Positions 33,673 to 43,046 of a stretch of 64,000 nt of DNA are shown piece by piece. A model generated the notes under the pieces. The model worked only from the letters and a program-made list of their open reading frames with translations. It had not been told where the DNA came from and searched no databases. A program made the translations under genes and the position numbers. Numbering within the stretch: position 1 is the first letter of the stretch; each line of letters opens with the position of its first letter. The stretch is from Acidobacteriota bacterium (lineage in GTDB: Bacteria > Acidobacteriota > Vicinamibacteria > Marinacidobacterales > Marinacidobacteraceae), in assembly GCA_022826825.1 (NCBI GenBank), contig JAJDUD010000024.1:99084-163083 (forward strand), written 5' to 3'.

Positions 33673-34959
33673 TCAGCGGCGGAGCACCGATCGCGGGCCG
33701 ATGTCCGCGAGACTCGGCGTCCCGGCGAGCTGCATCGCGACGCGCAGTTCCTCGCGCAGGATTCGCAGGACCATTTCCACCCCCGCTTCCCCGAAGGCGG
33801 CCAGCCCCCAGAGGTAGGCGCGGCCGATCAGGACGGCGTCGGCGCCGAGGGCCAGCGCCTTGAAGACGTCCACCCCGCGGCGGATGCCGCTGTCCATGAT
33901 CACCGGAATCCGTCCGTCGATGACCTTCACCACCTCGGGGAGGCTGTCAATGGTGGCGATCCCGCTTTCCTCGGCGCGCCCGCCGTGGTTCGAGACCACG
34001 ATTCCGTCCACGCCGTGCTCGAGGCAGAGTTCGGCGTCCTCGGCGGTGACGATGCCCTTCAGGAGGACCTTCATCGAGGTGATGTCCTTGAGCCGCTTCA
34101 CGACGTCCCAGGTGAGACCGGGGTTGTTGAGGCCGGCGAAACGGCTGCGCCCGGTGATGTTCTCCACCTCGATCCCGTCGAACATGCTCTTGCGCGACAC
34201 GTAGCCCGCGAGGCCGGGAACGTGGCAAATCTCGCATTCCCGCTCATCGAGGCGGGCGGTGAGCGGCGTGCTGATCCGGTTGCTCCCGGTGGGGAGGTCC
34301 ACCGTCAGCGCCACCGCCGGGCAACCGGCGGCCTCCGCCCGGGCGACGAGCCGTTTCGTCACCTCGAAGTTGGTGGTCGGGTAGAGCTGGTACCAGACCG
34401 GCTCCCCCCGCGCCTCGTTGACTTCCTCCACGGGGGACGTCGTGACCGTGGAAAGCAATTGCAGGTGGTCCATCGTCCGGGCGGCCCGGGCCACCGCAAC
34501 CTCGCCTTCGGGGTGAAACGCCTTCTGGCTGCCGCAGGGGGCGATGCAGATGGGGGACGTCCACCGCCTGCCGAAGATCTCGACCGACATGTCGGGGTCC
34601 GAGACGTCGACCAGCCGCCGCGCCCTGATTCCCACGTTCTCGAGGGCCTGCCGGTTCGCGGCCAGGGTGCCTTCTCCGTCCACTCCGGTGGCCATGTAGC
34701 CGTAATGGGCCGGCGGCAGGTTGCGCTCCGCCAGTACCCGGAAGTCGAAGATGTCCGCGGCTTCCTCCGGTGCGCTGATCGGCGTCCGGGGGAAGCGGTT
34801 GTAGCCGAAGAGCTCCGCGCTCTCCCGGTCAGGAACCGGGCTCTGGCCCTGGGCCGAGGCGCGTGGTTCCCAGCATCCGGCGCCGACCAGCAACGGGCTT
34901 CCCGCCAGGTAACGCAGGAACCGGCGGCGGTCTGGACTCAGGTCGTTCGGATGGCGCAT
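33673..34959 (-). CDS. FMN-dependent alpha-hydroxy acid oxidase/dehydrogenase (lactate oxidase family), Tat-type signal
   Basis: This 428-residue protein begins with a twin-arginine-like signal (SPDRRRFLRYLAGSPLLVGAG). The FMN-barrel motifs are PICIAPCGSQKAFHPEGE, WYQLYPTT, the FMN lysine in VLLKGIVTAEDAEL, the catalytic His-Arg in VVSNHGGR, and MDSGIRRGVDVFKALALGA. The family oxidises L-lactate, glycolate or mandelate, passing electrons to O2 or quinone. The divergent operon next door encodes an OFA-type carboxylate transporter, suggesting small hydroxy- or dicarboxylate metabolism; that is inference. Confidence 0.88.
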   Translation of the reverse strand: MRHPNDLSPDRRRFLRYLAGSPLLVGAGCWEPRASAQGQSPVPDRESAELFGYNRFPRTPISAPEEAADIFDFRVLAERNLPPAHYGYMATGVDGEGTLAANRQALENVGIRARRLVDVSDPDMSVEIFGRRWTSPICIAPCGSQKAFHPEGEVAVARAARTMDHLQLLSTVTTSPVEEVNEARGEPVWYQLYPTTNFEVTKRLVARAEAAGCPAVALTVDLPTGSNRISTPLTARLDERECEICHVPGLAGYVSRKSMFDGIEVENITGRSRFAGLNNPGLTWDVVKRLKDITSMKVLLKGIVTAEDAELCLEHGVDGIVVSNHGGRAEESGIATIDSLPEVVKVIDGRIPVIMDSGIRRGVDVFKALALGADAVLIGRAYLWGLAAFGEAGVEMVLRILREELRVAMQLAGTPSLADIGPRSVLRR

Positions 34960-35116
34960 CGGGGTGTTCCCTCCGGCGCCCTCATTGTGTCATTCGCACC
35001 TTGTCCGGCAAGCGCGGTCCCCGCGAGCCGTGTCCTGCCCGATCGGGTTTGGCGGTCCGCTGCCCGGACCGGGCGCGCTTCGCCCGGACTCTTCGGTCTT
35101 GGCGTGGGTGACACTG

Positions 35117-35122
35117 TATTAT
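35117..35122 (+). promoter_or_regulatory. Possible -10 element upstream of the binding-protein operon
   Basis: TATTAT stands out in the G+C-rich 241-base gap between the divergent oxidase and binding-protein genes. No convincing -35 box is found at the right distance, so the call is weak. Nothing else is recognised in this gap. Confidence 0.25.
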
Positions 35123-35200
35123 CGAGAATGGGCAGCCGCCCGCGCTGCCGCCAGGTCAAGCGAACGAAGCGCTCTCGCGAGGACGCGAAGGGGGGGACCG

Positions 35201-36580
35201 ATGGACACCGCCACGCATTCGAGGCCAGCCACGGAGCGGGGGGCAGGCGGGGGACAGCTCTGGAGCCGGAGAACCCTCGTGCACTCCAGTTGCGCGGCCG
35301 CCCTCCTGGCCCCGTGGGCCCGATGGGCCAACGCGGCCCTGTCAGCGGGATCGGGCGTCTCGCCGGGAGCGGGCAGCGCCGCGGCTCCGGGCCGCCAGGC
35401 CCCGTTCCGGGGTGCGGCAGGCGACGAGATCGTTCTCGGGACCTCGGCCGCATTCACCGGGCCCTCGCGGGGGCTGGGCAACGAGCTCTACCGGGGCGCG
35501 ATGGCCTACTTCCGCCAGATCAACGACTCGGGCGGAATCAACGGACGGCGGGTCACGCTGAAGCTGTACGACGACGGCTACCAGCCCGATCCGTGCGTCG
35601 AGAACACGCTGAAACTCATGCTCGAGGACCAGGTGTTCCTGCTGTTCGGCTACGTGGGCACACCCACCGTGACCCGCGTGCTCCCGATGCTGAAGAAGTT
35701 CCAGGAAGAGCGGATCTACATGTTCTTCCCGTTCACCGGGGCGCAGCCGCAGCGGGAGCCTCCCTACGGTGATTTCGCGTTCAACCTGCGCGCCTCCTAC
35801 CGCCAGGAGACGGCCGGCCTGGTCGAGAACTTTCTCGCCACCGGGCGGCGCCGCATCGCGGTCTTCTACCAGGCGGATGCCTACGGCCGCAGCGGCTGGG
35901 CCGGGGTCCGGGCCGCGCTCGAGAACCACGGGGAGACCATCGCCGGCGAGGCGACCTATCAGCGAGGCGCGCGCTTCACCGGCACGATGCGGGCCCAGGT
36001 CGAAATCCTCCAGCGGGCGGCGCCCGACGCCGTGATCTGCGTGGGGGCGTACGCGGCCTGCGCCGCGTTCGCCCGGGACGCCATTGACCTGGGGCTCCGG
36101 GTGCCGATCGCGAATCTCTCCTTCGTGGGGAGCGAGAACCTGGTGAACCTGCTCAGCGAGGGGCGCGACGACCCGGAGGCCTACACCCGGTGGCTCGTCA
36201 ACTCGCAGGTGGTGCCCAGCTACGAGGACGAGTCGGTGCCGGCGGTCCGGGAATACCGCGAGCTCATGGCGCGCCACGACCCGCAGATCCCGGAGGAGTT
36301 CCTCGATGAACCCTACAACCCGCTGCCCCAGAGCTTCGTCAGCCTGGAGGGTTTCGTGAACGCGAAGCTGATGTGCGAGATCTTCCGGCGCTTTGACGGA
36401 GAGCCGATCCGGGCCGGACTGGAGGACGCGGTGTTTTCGATCCGGGACTTCGACCTCGGCATCGGCGAGCAGGTCTCCTTCGGGCCGGAGCGGCGCCAGG
36501 GACTCCAGCGCGTCTACTACACCGTCGTGGAGGACGGCCGATTCGTTCCGTTGACCGACTGGAACGCCCTACCCGCCTGA
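35201..36580 (+). CDS. ABC-type periplasmic substrate-binding protein (branched-chain amino acid/amide type, Peripla_BP_6)
   Basis: Counting from ATG 35201 the protein has 459 residues. It has a twin-arginine-like signal (WSRRTLVHSSCAAALL, cleavage near ANA). The type I binding fold opens with IVLGTSAAFTGPSRGLGNEL and continues FRQINDSGGINGRRVTLKLYDDGYQP, typical of LivJ/AmiC-like proteins. A purine run before the ATG is a good ribosome-binding site; longer frames upstream lack the signal. No ABC permease or ATPase genes accompany it. A HAMP membrane protein follows after 1 base, so it may feed a sensor rather than an importer. Confidence 0.88.
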   Translation: MDTATHSRPATERGAGGGQLWSRRTLVHSSCAAALLAPWARWANAALSAGSGVSPGAGSAAAPGRQAPFRGAAGDEIVLGTSAAFTGPSRGLGNELYRGAMAYFRQINDSGGINGRRVTLKLYDDGYQPDPCVENTLKLMLEDQVFLLFGYVGTPTVTRVLPMLKKFQEERIYMFFPFTGAQPQREPPYGDFAFNLRASYRQETAGLVENFLATGRRRIAVFYQADAYGRSGWAGVRAALENHGETIAGEATYQRGARFTGTMRAQVEILQRAAPDAVICVGAYAACAAFARDAIDLGLRVPIANLSFVGSENLVNLLSEGRDDPEAYTRWLVNSQVVPSYEDESVPAVREYRELMARHDPQIPEEFLDEPYNPLPQSFVSLEGFVNAKLMCEIFRRFDGEPIRAGLEDAVFSIRDFDLGIGEQVSFGPERRQGLQRVYYTVVEDGRFVPLTDWNALPA

Positions 36581-36581
36581 C

Positions 36582-37346
36582 ATGAAAGTTCACAAGCTGT
36601 TCCAACGGATGCGGTTCGGCATCTTCGCCCTGTTCGGGCTCATCGTGCTTTCGACGTCCCTGCTCTGCATCCGGACGGTGGACACGGAACTCTCGGCCGA
36701 GTACGCCGCCAACTCGCAGAGCATCGCGAAGACCATCGCCGACGCGAGCGTGGACATCCTGCTCAACCGGAACCTGGCGACCCTGCAGTCGCTGATCGAC
36801 CAGTTCCTGGAAGTGCAGGGGATCCGCTACATCTACATCACTGACGAAACCGGCGAGTTCCTCGCCCACACCTTCGTGCCCGGGATTCCCGAAGCGATCC
36901 TGGAAAGCGATCCCTTCCGGACGGAACCCGTGGAACGCAGTCTGCCGGGGATGGGCGATTTCCTCGAGGTCAGCAGCCCCATCCTGGCCGGAGTGGCGGG
37001 AACGGTGCATCTGGGGATGGACCTGGACCTGGTCGCGCTGAAGATCCAGCGGGCCATCGGCCAGCAGGTGTACCTGATCTCCATCCTGCTGGTGTTCGGG
37101 GTCCTGGCGTCCATCTGGCTGGTCAACCTGGTCGCCCGGCCGCTCGCCGAACTCCTCGCCTACGCGGTGGAGACGGCGCGGCGTCCTCCGGAAGAGCGCG
37201 CGCATGCGGTTCGAAACGAGAAGTTGCTCGAGCGCGACGACGAGGTCGGGCAACTGGCGCGCCTGATCCTCTACATGTCGCGGACCCGTCCGCCTTCGGG
37301 CCCCGGGGTGCTCCCCGATCAGGGAGAGGCCCGCTCGGCGGCGTGA
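36582..37346 (+). CDS. Membrane sensor-like protein with periplasmic loop and HAMP domain, no output domain
   Basis: This 254-residue protein has a transmembrane helix at ~12-32 (FGIFALFGLIVLSTSLL), a periplasmic region of about 120 residues with a PAS/Cache-like strand pattern (IRYIYITDETGEFLAHTFVP), a second helix at ~165-187 (VYLISILLVFGVLASIWLV), and a HAMP-like segment (ARPLAELLAYAVE...DEVGQLARL). It ends about 30 residues later without a kinase, cyclase or methyl-accepting domain. It starts 1 base after the binding-protein gene. It probably passes a ligand signal to a separate partner. Confidence 0.75.
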   Translation: MKVHKLFQRMRFGIFALFGLIVLSTSLLCIRTVDTELSAEYAANSQSIAKTIADASVDILLNRNLATLQSLIDQFLEVQGIRYIYITDETGEFLAHTFVPGIPEAILESDPFRTEPVERSLPGMGDFLEVSSPILAGVAGTVHLGMDLDLVALKIQRAIGQQVYLISILLVFGVLASIWLVNLVARPLAELLAYAVETARRPPEERAHAVRNEKLLERDDEVGQLARLILYMSRTRPPSGPGVLPDQGEARSAA

Positions 37347-37378
37347 CCGCTGCCGAGCCGTCTCGCTGAGGAAACCCA

Positions 37379-38701
37379 GTGGTCCCGTTACCGCCGAGCC
37401 TCTCCCGCCTGCTGGCGGTCACCGTCTGTACGGTGCTCCAGCTCTGCTTCGGGACGGTGTACGCCTGGAGCTTCTTCCAGACCCTGTTGGTCCGGCAGTC
37501 GGGCTGGACGTTCACGGAGACCGCCTGGGCCTTCAGCGTCGCCATCTTTTCGCTGGGCGTCTCGGCGGCGTGGGCGGGGCAGGTGCTGCCGCGGGTGGGG
37601 CCACGGAAGCTGGCGCTCGCCGGAAGCACGTTGTTCTGCGGCGGTTATCTCATCGCGGGTCTTGCGCTCCAGATGGACAGCGTGCCGTTGTTCTGCCTCG
37701 GCTACGGCGTGATCGGGGGGATCGGGATCGGCATGGGCTACGTGACCCCGGTCGCCACCGTCGCAAAGTGGTTTCCCGACAAGAAGGGGCTCGCCACCGG
37801 CATCGTGGTCATGGGTTTCGGGGTGGGCGCCCTGCTGCTCAGCAAGGGGCTCGCCCCGCTGCTGGTGATTCAGGCCGCCGGGGATCTGCCGGCCGTGTTC
37901 TTCGGGCTGGGCGCGATCTTCGCCGTCATCCTGTTTCCCGCCAGTCTCCTGATGAGCAATCCGCCGCCGTCGGAGTCCGCAACGCCGGCTTCGGCGGGAG
38001 GGGCGGGGCCGGCGCCCGACGAACCGGAAACGGTGGGTGCCTATCTGAAGACCGGTCAGTTCGCGCTGCTCTGGACCGTCTTCTTCTTCAACATCGCGGC
38101 GGGCATCTCGATCGTCAGTTTCCAGTCCGAGTTGCTGCAGGAGGTCTGGGGTCTCGCGAATCCCTCGCTGGAACCGATCGTCCTGGCCGAGTACGGGGCC
38201 ACGCTGATCGCGGTGAGTTCGGTCTTCAACGGCGTCGGCCGCCTGTTCTGGGGACTGCTCTCGGACCGGATCGGCCGCGTGGCCGTCTTCCGCATCCTCC
38301 TGTCCACCCAGATGATCGTCTTCGGCATCCTGATGACCGAGACGAATCCGTGGGTGTTCTCGGTGCTCGTCTGCTACGTCCTGCTCTGTTTCGGCGGCGG
38401 CTTCGCCACCATGCCCCCCTTCATCCTGGACATGTTCGGCGCGCGCCGGATGTCGGCGATCTACGGCGCCGTCCTCACCGCGTGGGCGGCGGCCGGGATT
38501 GCCGGCCCGATGTACGTCGGCTATCTGAAGGACACCTATCCCGACCGGGCGGTCATGTACTGCTTCCTGATCGGCATCCTGATGCTCGGCGGGGGCTATC
38601 TCTTCTCCTACCTGCTGAACGACGAACGCATCCGCCTGAAGAAGCCGACCATGGAGAGCACCCTCCGCGACTTCGGCATCGCCGCCCCCCGGGCGCATTG
38701 A
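37379..38701 (+). CDS. MFS transporter, oxalate/formate antiporter (OFA) family
   Basis: This 440-residue protein with about 12 transmembrane helices starts at GTG 37379. OFA signatures are FGTVYAWSFFQTLL near the N-terminus, GIGIGMGYVTPVATVAKWFPDKKGLATG in the first half (interrupted here only by description), and GRLFWGLLSDRIGR in the second half. Members exchange small mono- or dicarboxylates such as oxalate/formate, or take up pyruvate-like acids. It is third in the operon after the binding protein and HAMP protein, which may sense or capture the same acid. Confidence 0.86.
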   Translation: MVPLPPSLSRLLAVTVCTVLQLCFGTVYAWSFFQTLLVRQSGWTFTETAWAFSVAIFSLGVSAAWAGQVLPRVGPRKLALAGSTLFCGGYLIAGLALQMDSVPLFCLGYGVIGGIGIGMGYVTPVATVAKWFPDKKGLATGIVVMGFGVGALLLSKGLAPLLVIQAAGDLPAVFFGLGAIFAVILFPASLLMSNPPPSESATPASAGGAGPAPDEPETVGAYLKTGQFALLWTVFFFNIAAGISIVSFQSELLQEVWGLANPSLEPIVLAEYGATLIAVSSVFNGVGRLFWGLLSDRIGRVAVFRILLSTQMIVFGILMTETNPWVFSVLVCYVLLCFGGGFATMPPFILDMFGARRMSAIYGAVLTAWAAAGIAGPMYVGYLKDTYPDRAVMYCFLIGILMLGGGYLFSYLLNDERIRLKKPTMESTLRDFGIAAPRAH

Positions 38702-38702
38702 C

Positions 38703-38750
38703 GAGGAGCGCCGGCCTCCGGCCGGCATCGCTCCGCGGCGGCGGAGCGCA
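38703..38750. repeat. Dispersed palindromic repeat, type B variant
   Basis: GAGGAGCGCCGGCC..GGCCGGCATCG, then a GCTCCGC..GCGGAGC hairpin. It sits between two convergent genes. The usual CGAAACTCCC end is missing. Confidence 0.65.
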
Positions 38751-38764
38751 ACGCGCAGCGCCGC

Positions 38765-39877
38765 TCAGATACGGATCCGCCGCGCCACCTGGCCGTTGTT
38801 CTCCCAGGGAGTCGCCTTGTAGCGCGACGCCTCCTCCTCCGTCGGCTGCACGCCGCCGGCGTCCCGCGCCCGGGAAACGAGCCGGTGCTCGCCCGGCGCC
38901 GGTGACGGCCAGCCGAGCCGGAAGTGGCGAAACCCGAAGCGGTGGGCTGCCGGCTGGAGTTCGGCGGCCCGGAAGGGACCTGCGTCCACGTTGACCTCCA
39001 CGCCGCCGATGTCGGAAGCCCCGTCGTTCCAGGCGAGCCCGTGGATCGAGAGGTCTCCGCCGGCCGCCCTCTCGATCCGGGTGACGATGGACTTGAGCCG
39101 CATCCGGCCGATGGCGCTCGCGGTGTGGAGGATTCCCGAGGGCGTCTCGGTTCCCCGCACGGTCACGTAGTCCTTGGCCTGGAACCAGCCGGCGAACCGG
39201 GAGGGCCAGACCTCGATCCGTTCCACCCACTTCACCTGGGAGACCCCGTAGAACCCGGGGACGATGAGCCGCAGCGGTCCGCCGTGCTCCCGGGGAAGCG
39301 GCTCCCCGTTCATGGTGTCCGCGAGCATCACCTCCGGGCCGAGCGCATCGGTGACCGGCAGGCTGCGGGCGAACCGGCCGGGGTAACGGTTTCCGCGCAG
39401 CCGCTCTTCCGCGTGGTCGGCGCCGAAGAAGACGATTTCCCGCGACTCCGGTCCGATCAGGCCCTCGAGGAGCGGGGCCAGCGGCACCCCGCCCCAGCGG
39501 GCGGCGCCCACCAGGCCGTGCATCCCGATGCCGCCGTTCCCGCAGCACTCGAAGGCGGTCACCGACTGCTTTCGCGGGAGGCCGGCCAGTTCGTCGAGGC
39601 CCAACGTGCGGACCGGTGGGGCGCCCCGGTGGCCGATCGCCAGCCGGAAGGCCGGCGCCTCGAGATCCGGGACCTCGCCGTGGTGGAGGACAAAGAACTC
39701 GCCGGTCGGAACGATGTCTCCGGTGATGCTGGCGAGGTCGGTGTAGCGGGCCCGGGTACCGGGCGGCAGGGGAGCGAGATCGCTCCAAGGCAGGACGCCG
39801 CCCTGGTTGCCGCTGACGCGAAACGGGTATGCGGCTGCCGAGGCCGCAAGCGCCCCAAGAACTCGGCGCCGGTTCAC
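38765..39877 (-). CDS. Sulfite-oxidase-family molybdopterin oxidoreductase, Tat-type signal
   Basis: This 370-residue protein begins MNRRRVLGALAASAAA, a Tat-type signal. The Mo-coordinating cysteine is in TAFECCGNGG; RLIVPGFYGVSQVKWVERIEV and the C-terminal dimerisation domain (FGFRHFRLGW) match the SUOX family. No heme domain is fused. The substrate may be sulfite or another oxo-acceptor such as methionine sulfoxide. Molybdate supply could come from modABC at 51-54 kb. Its gene end faces that of the transporter. Confidence 0.87.
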   Translation of the reverse strand: MNRRRVLGALAASAAAYPFRVSGNQGGVLPWSDLAPLPPGTRARYTDLASITGDIVPTGEFFVLHHGEVPDLEAPAFRLAIGHRGAPPVRTLGLDELAGLPRKQSVTAFECCGNGGIGMHGLVGAARWGGVPLAPLLEGLIGPESREIVFFGADHAEERLRGNRYPGRFARSLPVTDALGPEVMLADTMNGEPLPREHGGPLRLIVPGFYGVSQVKWVERIEVWPSRFAGWFQAKDYVTVRGTETPSGILHTASAIGRMRLKSIVTRIERAAGGDLSIHGLAWNDGASDIGGVEVNVDAGPFRAAELQPAAHRFGFRHFRLGWPSPAPGEHRLVSRARDAGGVQPTEEEASRYKATPWENNGQVARRIRI

Positions 39878-39949
39878 GGCGTCGGAACCGCCGGCGGCTG
39901 CCGGTCCCCGGGGGGACCGGCAGCCAGCGTTCTCAGCGGACGGCTCCGC

Positions 39950-42760
39950 TCAGAAGTGGACGCGGATCGCGAAGCGGGCGATCCGCGGTGAGAGGTAGTT
40001 CGATACTCGTCCGTAGTTGCCGCCACTAGACGTGTTGATGGCGGTCACCGTGTTCTGGTTCGTGATGTTGAAGAGGTTGATCTCCGGCGAGATGCGGTAG
40101 CGGCCGGCATGGAAATCACGGAAGAACGCGATGTCGAAGGTCGTGACGTTGTCGAGCCGTTCCGTCCCGACCGGCACCGCCAGGATGGAGGCGCCGCCCT
40201 GGGTCAGGCCGCCCACGAAGACGGTCCTCCCCACCGGGGCCCCGGTCTGGTAGCGCATCACGCCCGAGGCGCGGAACCCGTAGGGGCCGTGCCAGGTGCC
40301 GACGGCCTTCAACTGGTTGGTCCGGTCGTAGAACGACTTGCCCTGGGCATTTACCTGGGAGTTGGGGTTGGTGAAGATGTTCGGATTGGTGTTCTCCCAC
40401 TGGCCGCCGCGGGTCCAGGTGTCGGTGTCGTTCCAGGTGTAGGACACCAGCGCCTGCCAGTTGTCGGAGAAGCGCTTCTGGGCGATGACTTCCACGCCCT
40501 GGTAGTCCTGGTGGAACTTGTCCACGGTGGCAATCTGCCGCTGGCTCGGGGTCAGCTCCCGGAGGTTGTACACCGTGAGCATGCCGCCGTCGTCGCCCGT
40601 GCCGGCCATGCCGTCCGGCCCCGGATCCTGGACCTGCATCTGGTCGTAGGCGGAGTCGGGGCGGCCGACGTCGATCACATCCGACTTGTCCCGGCTGTTG
40701 CGCCGGCTGTAGGTGGCCGAGAGCCAGATGTCCCCTTCGAACTCGCGCTCGATACTCGCGGTGAGCTCGTCGGTGTACTCGTGCTTCAGGTCGGGGGAGA
40801 TCGTGTTCACCGCGGCCGTGGCGCCGAACGCGTCACGGAGGAGCTCTCCTTGCTCGCCGTCCTGAAACTGCCGGTCGCCGTTCAGATCGGTCCACCGGTG
40901 CTGGTTCGTGAGGCGGCCGTTCTGGTTCACGAAGTTGGCGAAGCCGGTCGAGAACTGGTGGTAGTAGCGGCCCCAGCTTGCCTTGAAGGCGCTCTGGCCG
41001 CCTTCCTCGAGGCCGACCACCACGCCGAGGCGGGGGGCGAAGCTTGACAGATCGAGGACTCCGGTCCGTTCTGGGAAGTCGCGCGCGCACCCCGCTGCCG
41101 CCCTGCACCAGCTCCCGTCTGGACTGTTCTGCTCCGGGAGCCAGCCGTGGTAGCGGTCCCAGCGCAACCCGAGCTTCAGGGTGAGGCGACCGGCGGTGAT
41201 GATGTCGTCGATGTAGGCCGAGGTCTGGTCGAGCGTCTGGCCGTCGTGATACGGCGTGTTCCGGAGCCAGACCTGGTCCGCGACCCCGTTGTTGAACCGC
41301 AGGAACACGTCCCCGATCGAAGTGGTCTGGTTCCGGATCGGGTTGTGGGAAAACTCGAACCCGACCTTGACCTCGTGGTCGGCGCTCGCGATGTCCTCCG
41401 CGAAGTAGGTGAGGTCGCTCTTGTAGGTGTAGCGCTTCCGTTTCCGTTCAACGTTGAAGTCGCGCGCGTTCAGGAACACGCCGAGACCGGTGTCCTGGCC
41501 AGCCTGCAGGCCGGCGGCCCGGGCTTCCTCGGAGTGATAGGTCGGGAAGAAGACGTTCAGGTGGGAGAAACGGGTCTCGAGCAGGGCGTTCTCGCTGAGC
41601 GTCGAGGTCCAGATCGCCTGCACGATCCGGAAGGTGTCGTCCTCGATCCAGGTGGCTTCCGGGGGACGATTCTCGGCGAGGCCGCGCCGCGGCTTCCAGT
41701 AGGTCATCTCGTGCCACTCGAGGCTCAGCTTGTTGCTCTGGTTCATGTCGGTGTCGCTCTTGAGCACGAACTGCTGCATGTCGGTGTCCTCGGTGACGGT
41801 CGTGACGCCGGAGACGTATCGATGCACCCGCTGGTCCCGGGCCGAGAAGTAGAAGGTGGAGCGGTCGCGGACCACCGGGCCCCCGATCTGGGTGTTGAAG
41901 TCGCTCAGGTAGTCGAACTCCGACCGGGTGCCGCCCGAGGACTCCAGTGCACTGCTGAAGTTGTCGAACTGGGTGGCGTCGTTCTGGTAGAAGGCGCCGA
42001 CCGCGCCGGTGAAATCGTTGCCGCCGGTCTTGGTCACCATGTTCAGGTAGACGCCGGGGGCGTTCACCGAGGCCGGATGGGATCCCGTCTCGACCTGGAT
42101 CTCCTCGAAGCTGTCGTAGTCGTAGTAGTAGCCGCTCGCTCCGAGCGCGGCGGGACAGCTCACGTTGACACCGTTCAGGTAGTAGCTGTTCTGGCCCCAG
42201 GAGGTGCCGCGCGAGGAGAAGACGGCCTGGAGGCCGGTCTCGCTGCCGCCCACGTCGAGGCGGTTGGTGGTGACGCCCGGCGCCTGGTGTTCGACCAGGG
42301 ACCAGACGTCGCGGGCGCTCGGCACTTCCTCGAGCAGGCTCTCGTCGAAGGTGGCGCCGATGACCGTGCTCTTCGTGTCGAGCAGCGGCGACTCGCCCAC
42401 CACGGTGACCGTCTCCTCGATGGTGGAGAGGTCCAGCGCGACATCGAGCGCGGTCGTGCGGGCGATGTCCACGCGGACTTCCTCGTAGATGCGGGTCTGG
42501 AATCCGCCGAGCTCGAAGCGCAGCGTGTAGATGCCCGGCGAGACCGCGAAGAAGCGGTAGCTGCCCGTGCCGGAGCTGACCGCGACGTCGGTGCCGCCTT
42601 CCCCGGTCAGGGTTACCGACACGCCGGGCAGGACCTGGCCGGTGCCGTCGACGATGTTTCCCTCGACGGTCCCGGACTGCGTCTGTCCGGCGGCTACGGC
42701 CGCCGTAAGCCCGGCGGCGAGAAAGGCGAAGAGGACACTTCGCGACAGGGACCTTCTCAT
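39950..42760 (-). CDS. Oar-like TonB-dependent receptor with carboxypeptidase-regulatory N-terminal domain
   Basis: This 936-residue outer membrane protein has a signal peptide (about 1-25) and a carboxypeptidase-regulatory-like beta-sandwich at ~28-110 (GTVEGNIVDGTGQVLPGVSV). A TonB-box-like EETVTVVGESPLLDT leads into the plug domain (RGTSWGQNSYYLNGVNVS), followed by a 22-strand barrel ending in a terminal Phe (IRVHF). The architecture is typical of the large receptor families of Acidobacteriota. The ligand is unknown. It has its own promoter candidate about 220 bases upstream and is separated from the sulfite-oxidase homologue by 72 bases. Confidence 0.9.
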   Translation of the reverse strand: MRRSLSRSVLFAFLAAGLTAAVAAGQTQSGTVEGNIVDGTGQVLPGVSVTLTGEGGTDVAVSSGTGSYRFFAVSPGIYTLRFELGGFQTRIYEEVRVDIARTTALDVALDLSTIEETVTVVGESPLLDTKSTVIGATFDESLLEEVPSARDVWSLVEHQAPGVTTNRLDVGGSETGLQAVFSSRGTSWGQNSYYLNGVNVSCPAALGASGYYYDYDSFEEIQVETGSHPASVNAPGVYLNMVTKTGGNDFTGAVGAFYQNDATQFDNFSSALESSGGTRSEFDYLSDFNTQIGGPVVRDRSTFYFSARDQRVHRYVSGVTTVTEDTDMQQFVLKSDTDMNQSNKLSLEWHEMTYWKPRRGLAENRPPEATWIEDDTFRIVQAIWTSTLSENALLETRFSHLNVFFPTYHSEEARAAGLQAGQDTGLGVFLNARDFNVERKRKRYTYKSDLTYFAEDIASADHEVKVGFEFSHNPIRNQTTSIGDVFLRFNNGVADQVWLRNTPYHDGQTLDQTSAYIDDIITAGRLTLKLGLRWDRYHGWLPEQNSPDGSWCRAAAGCARDFPERTGVLDLSSFAPRLGVVVGLEEGGQSAFKASWGRYYHQFSTGFANFVNQNGRLTNQHRWTDLNGDRQFQDGEQGELLRDAFGATAAVNTISPDLKHEYTDELTASIEREFEGDIWLSATYSRRNSRDKSDVIDVGRPDSAYDQMQVQDPGPDGMAGTGDDGGMLTVYNLRELTPSQRQIATVDKFHQDYQGVEVIAQKRFSDNWQALVSYTWNDTDTWTRGGQWENTNPNIFTNPNSQVNAQGKSFYDRTNQLKAVGTWHGPYGFRASGVMRYQTGAPVGRTVFVGGLTQGGASILAVPVGTERLDNVTTFDIAFFRDFHAGRYRISPEINLFNITNQNTVTAINTSSGGNYGRVSNYLSPRIARFAIRVHF

Positions 42761-42978
42761 GGAACCCTCCTGGTCAGTTAGGGGTTGGGGAACGGGAAAA
42801 CAGCGCGGAGAACGGACCGGATCAGGTCACGGGACCGTGGCTCCAAACGGTTGGATTCGGGGGATGGGACGCCGAAGCTCACACGGGAGGTTCCTGACTG
42901 GCGCAAACGCGCGGAACCCCCCGTTTCTGAACGTATTGCGGCTCCGTAGCCTCCATCGGCCTTCCACACCGAAGAGCC

Positions 42979-42987
42979 GTTATACCA
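42979..42987 (-). promoter_or_regulatory. Extended -10 promoter candidate for the TonB receptor
   Basis: On the minus strand the sequence reads TGGTATAAC, an extended -10. A weak CTGAAG lies 17 bases upstream of the hexamer. This is inside the 286-base gap 42761-43046, where no gene is seen; the leader of the receptor would be about 210 bases. Confidence 0.4.
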
Positions 42988-43046
42988 CATACCGCACCTG
43001 TCTTCAGGCAAGAGCGGTGCCGCGTCGTTCGCGCGGGTGGCCGGGC

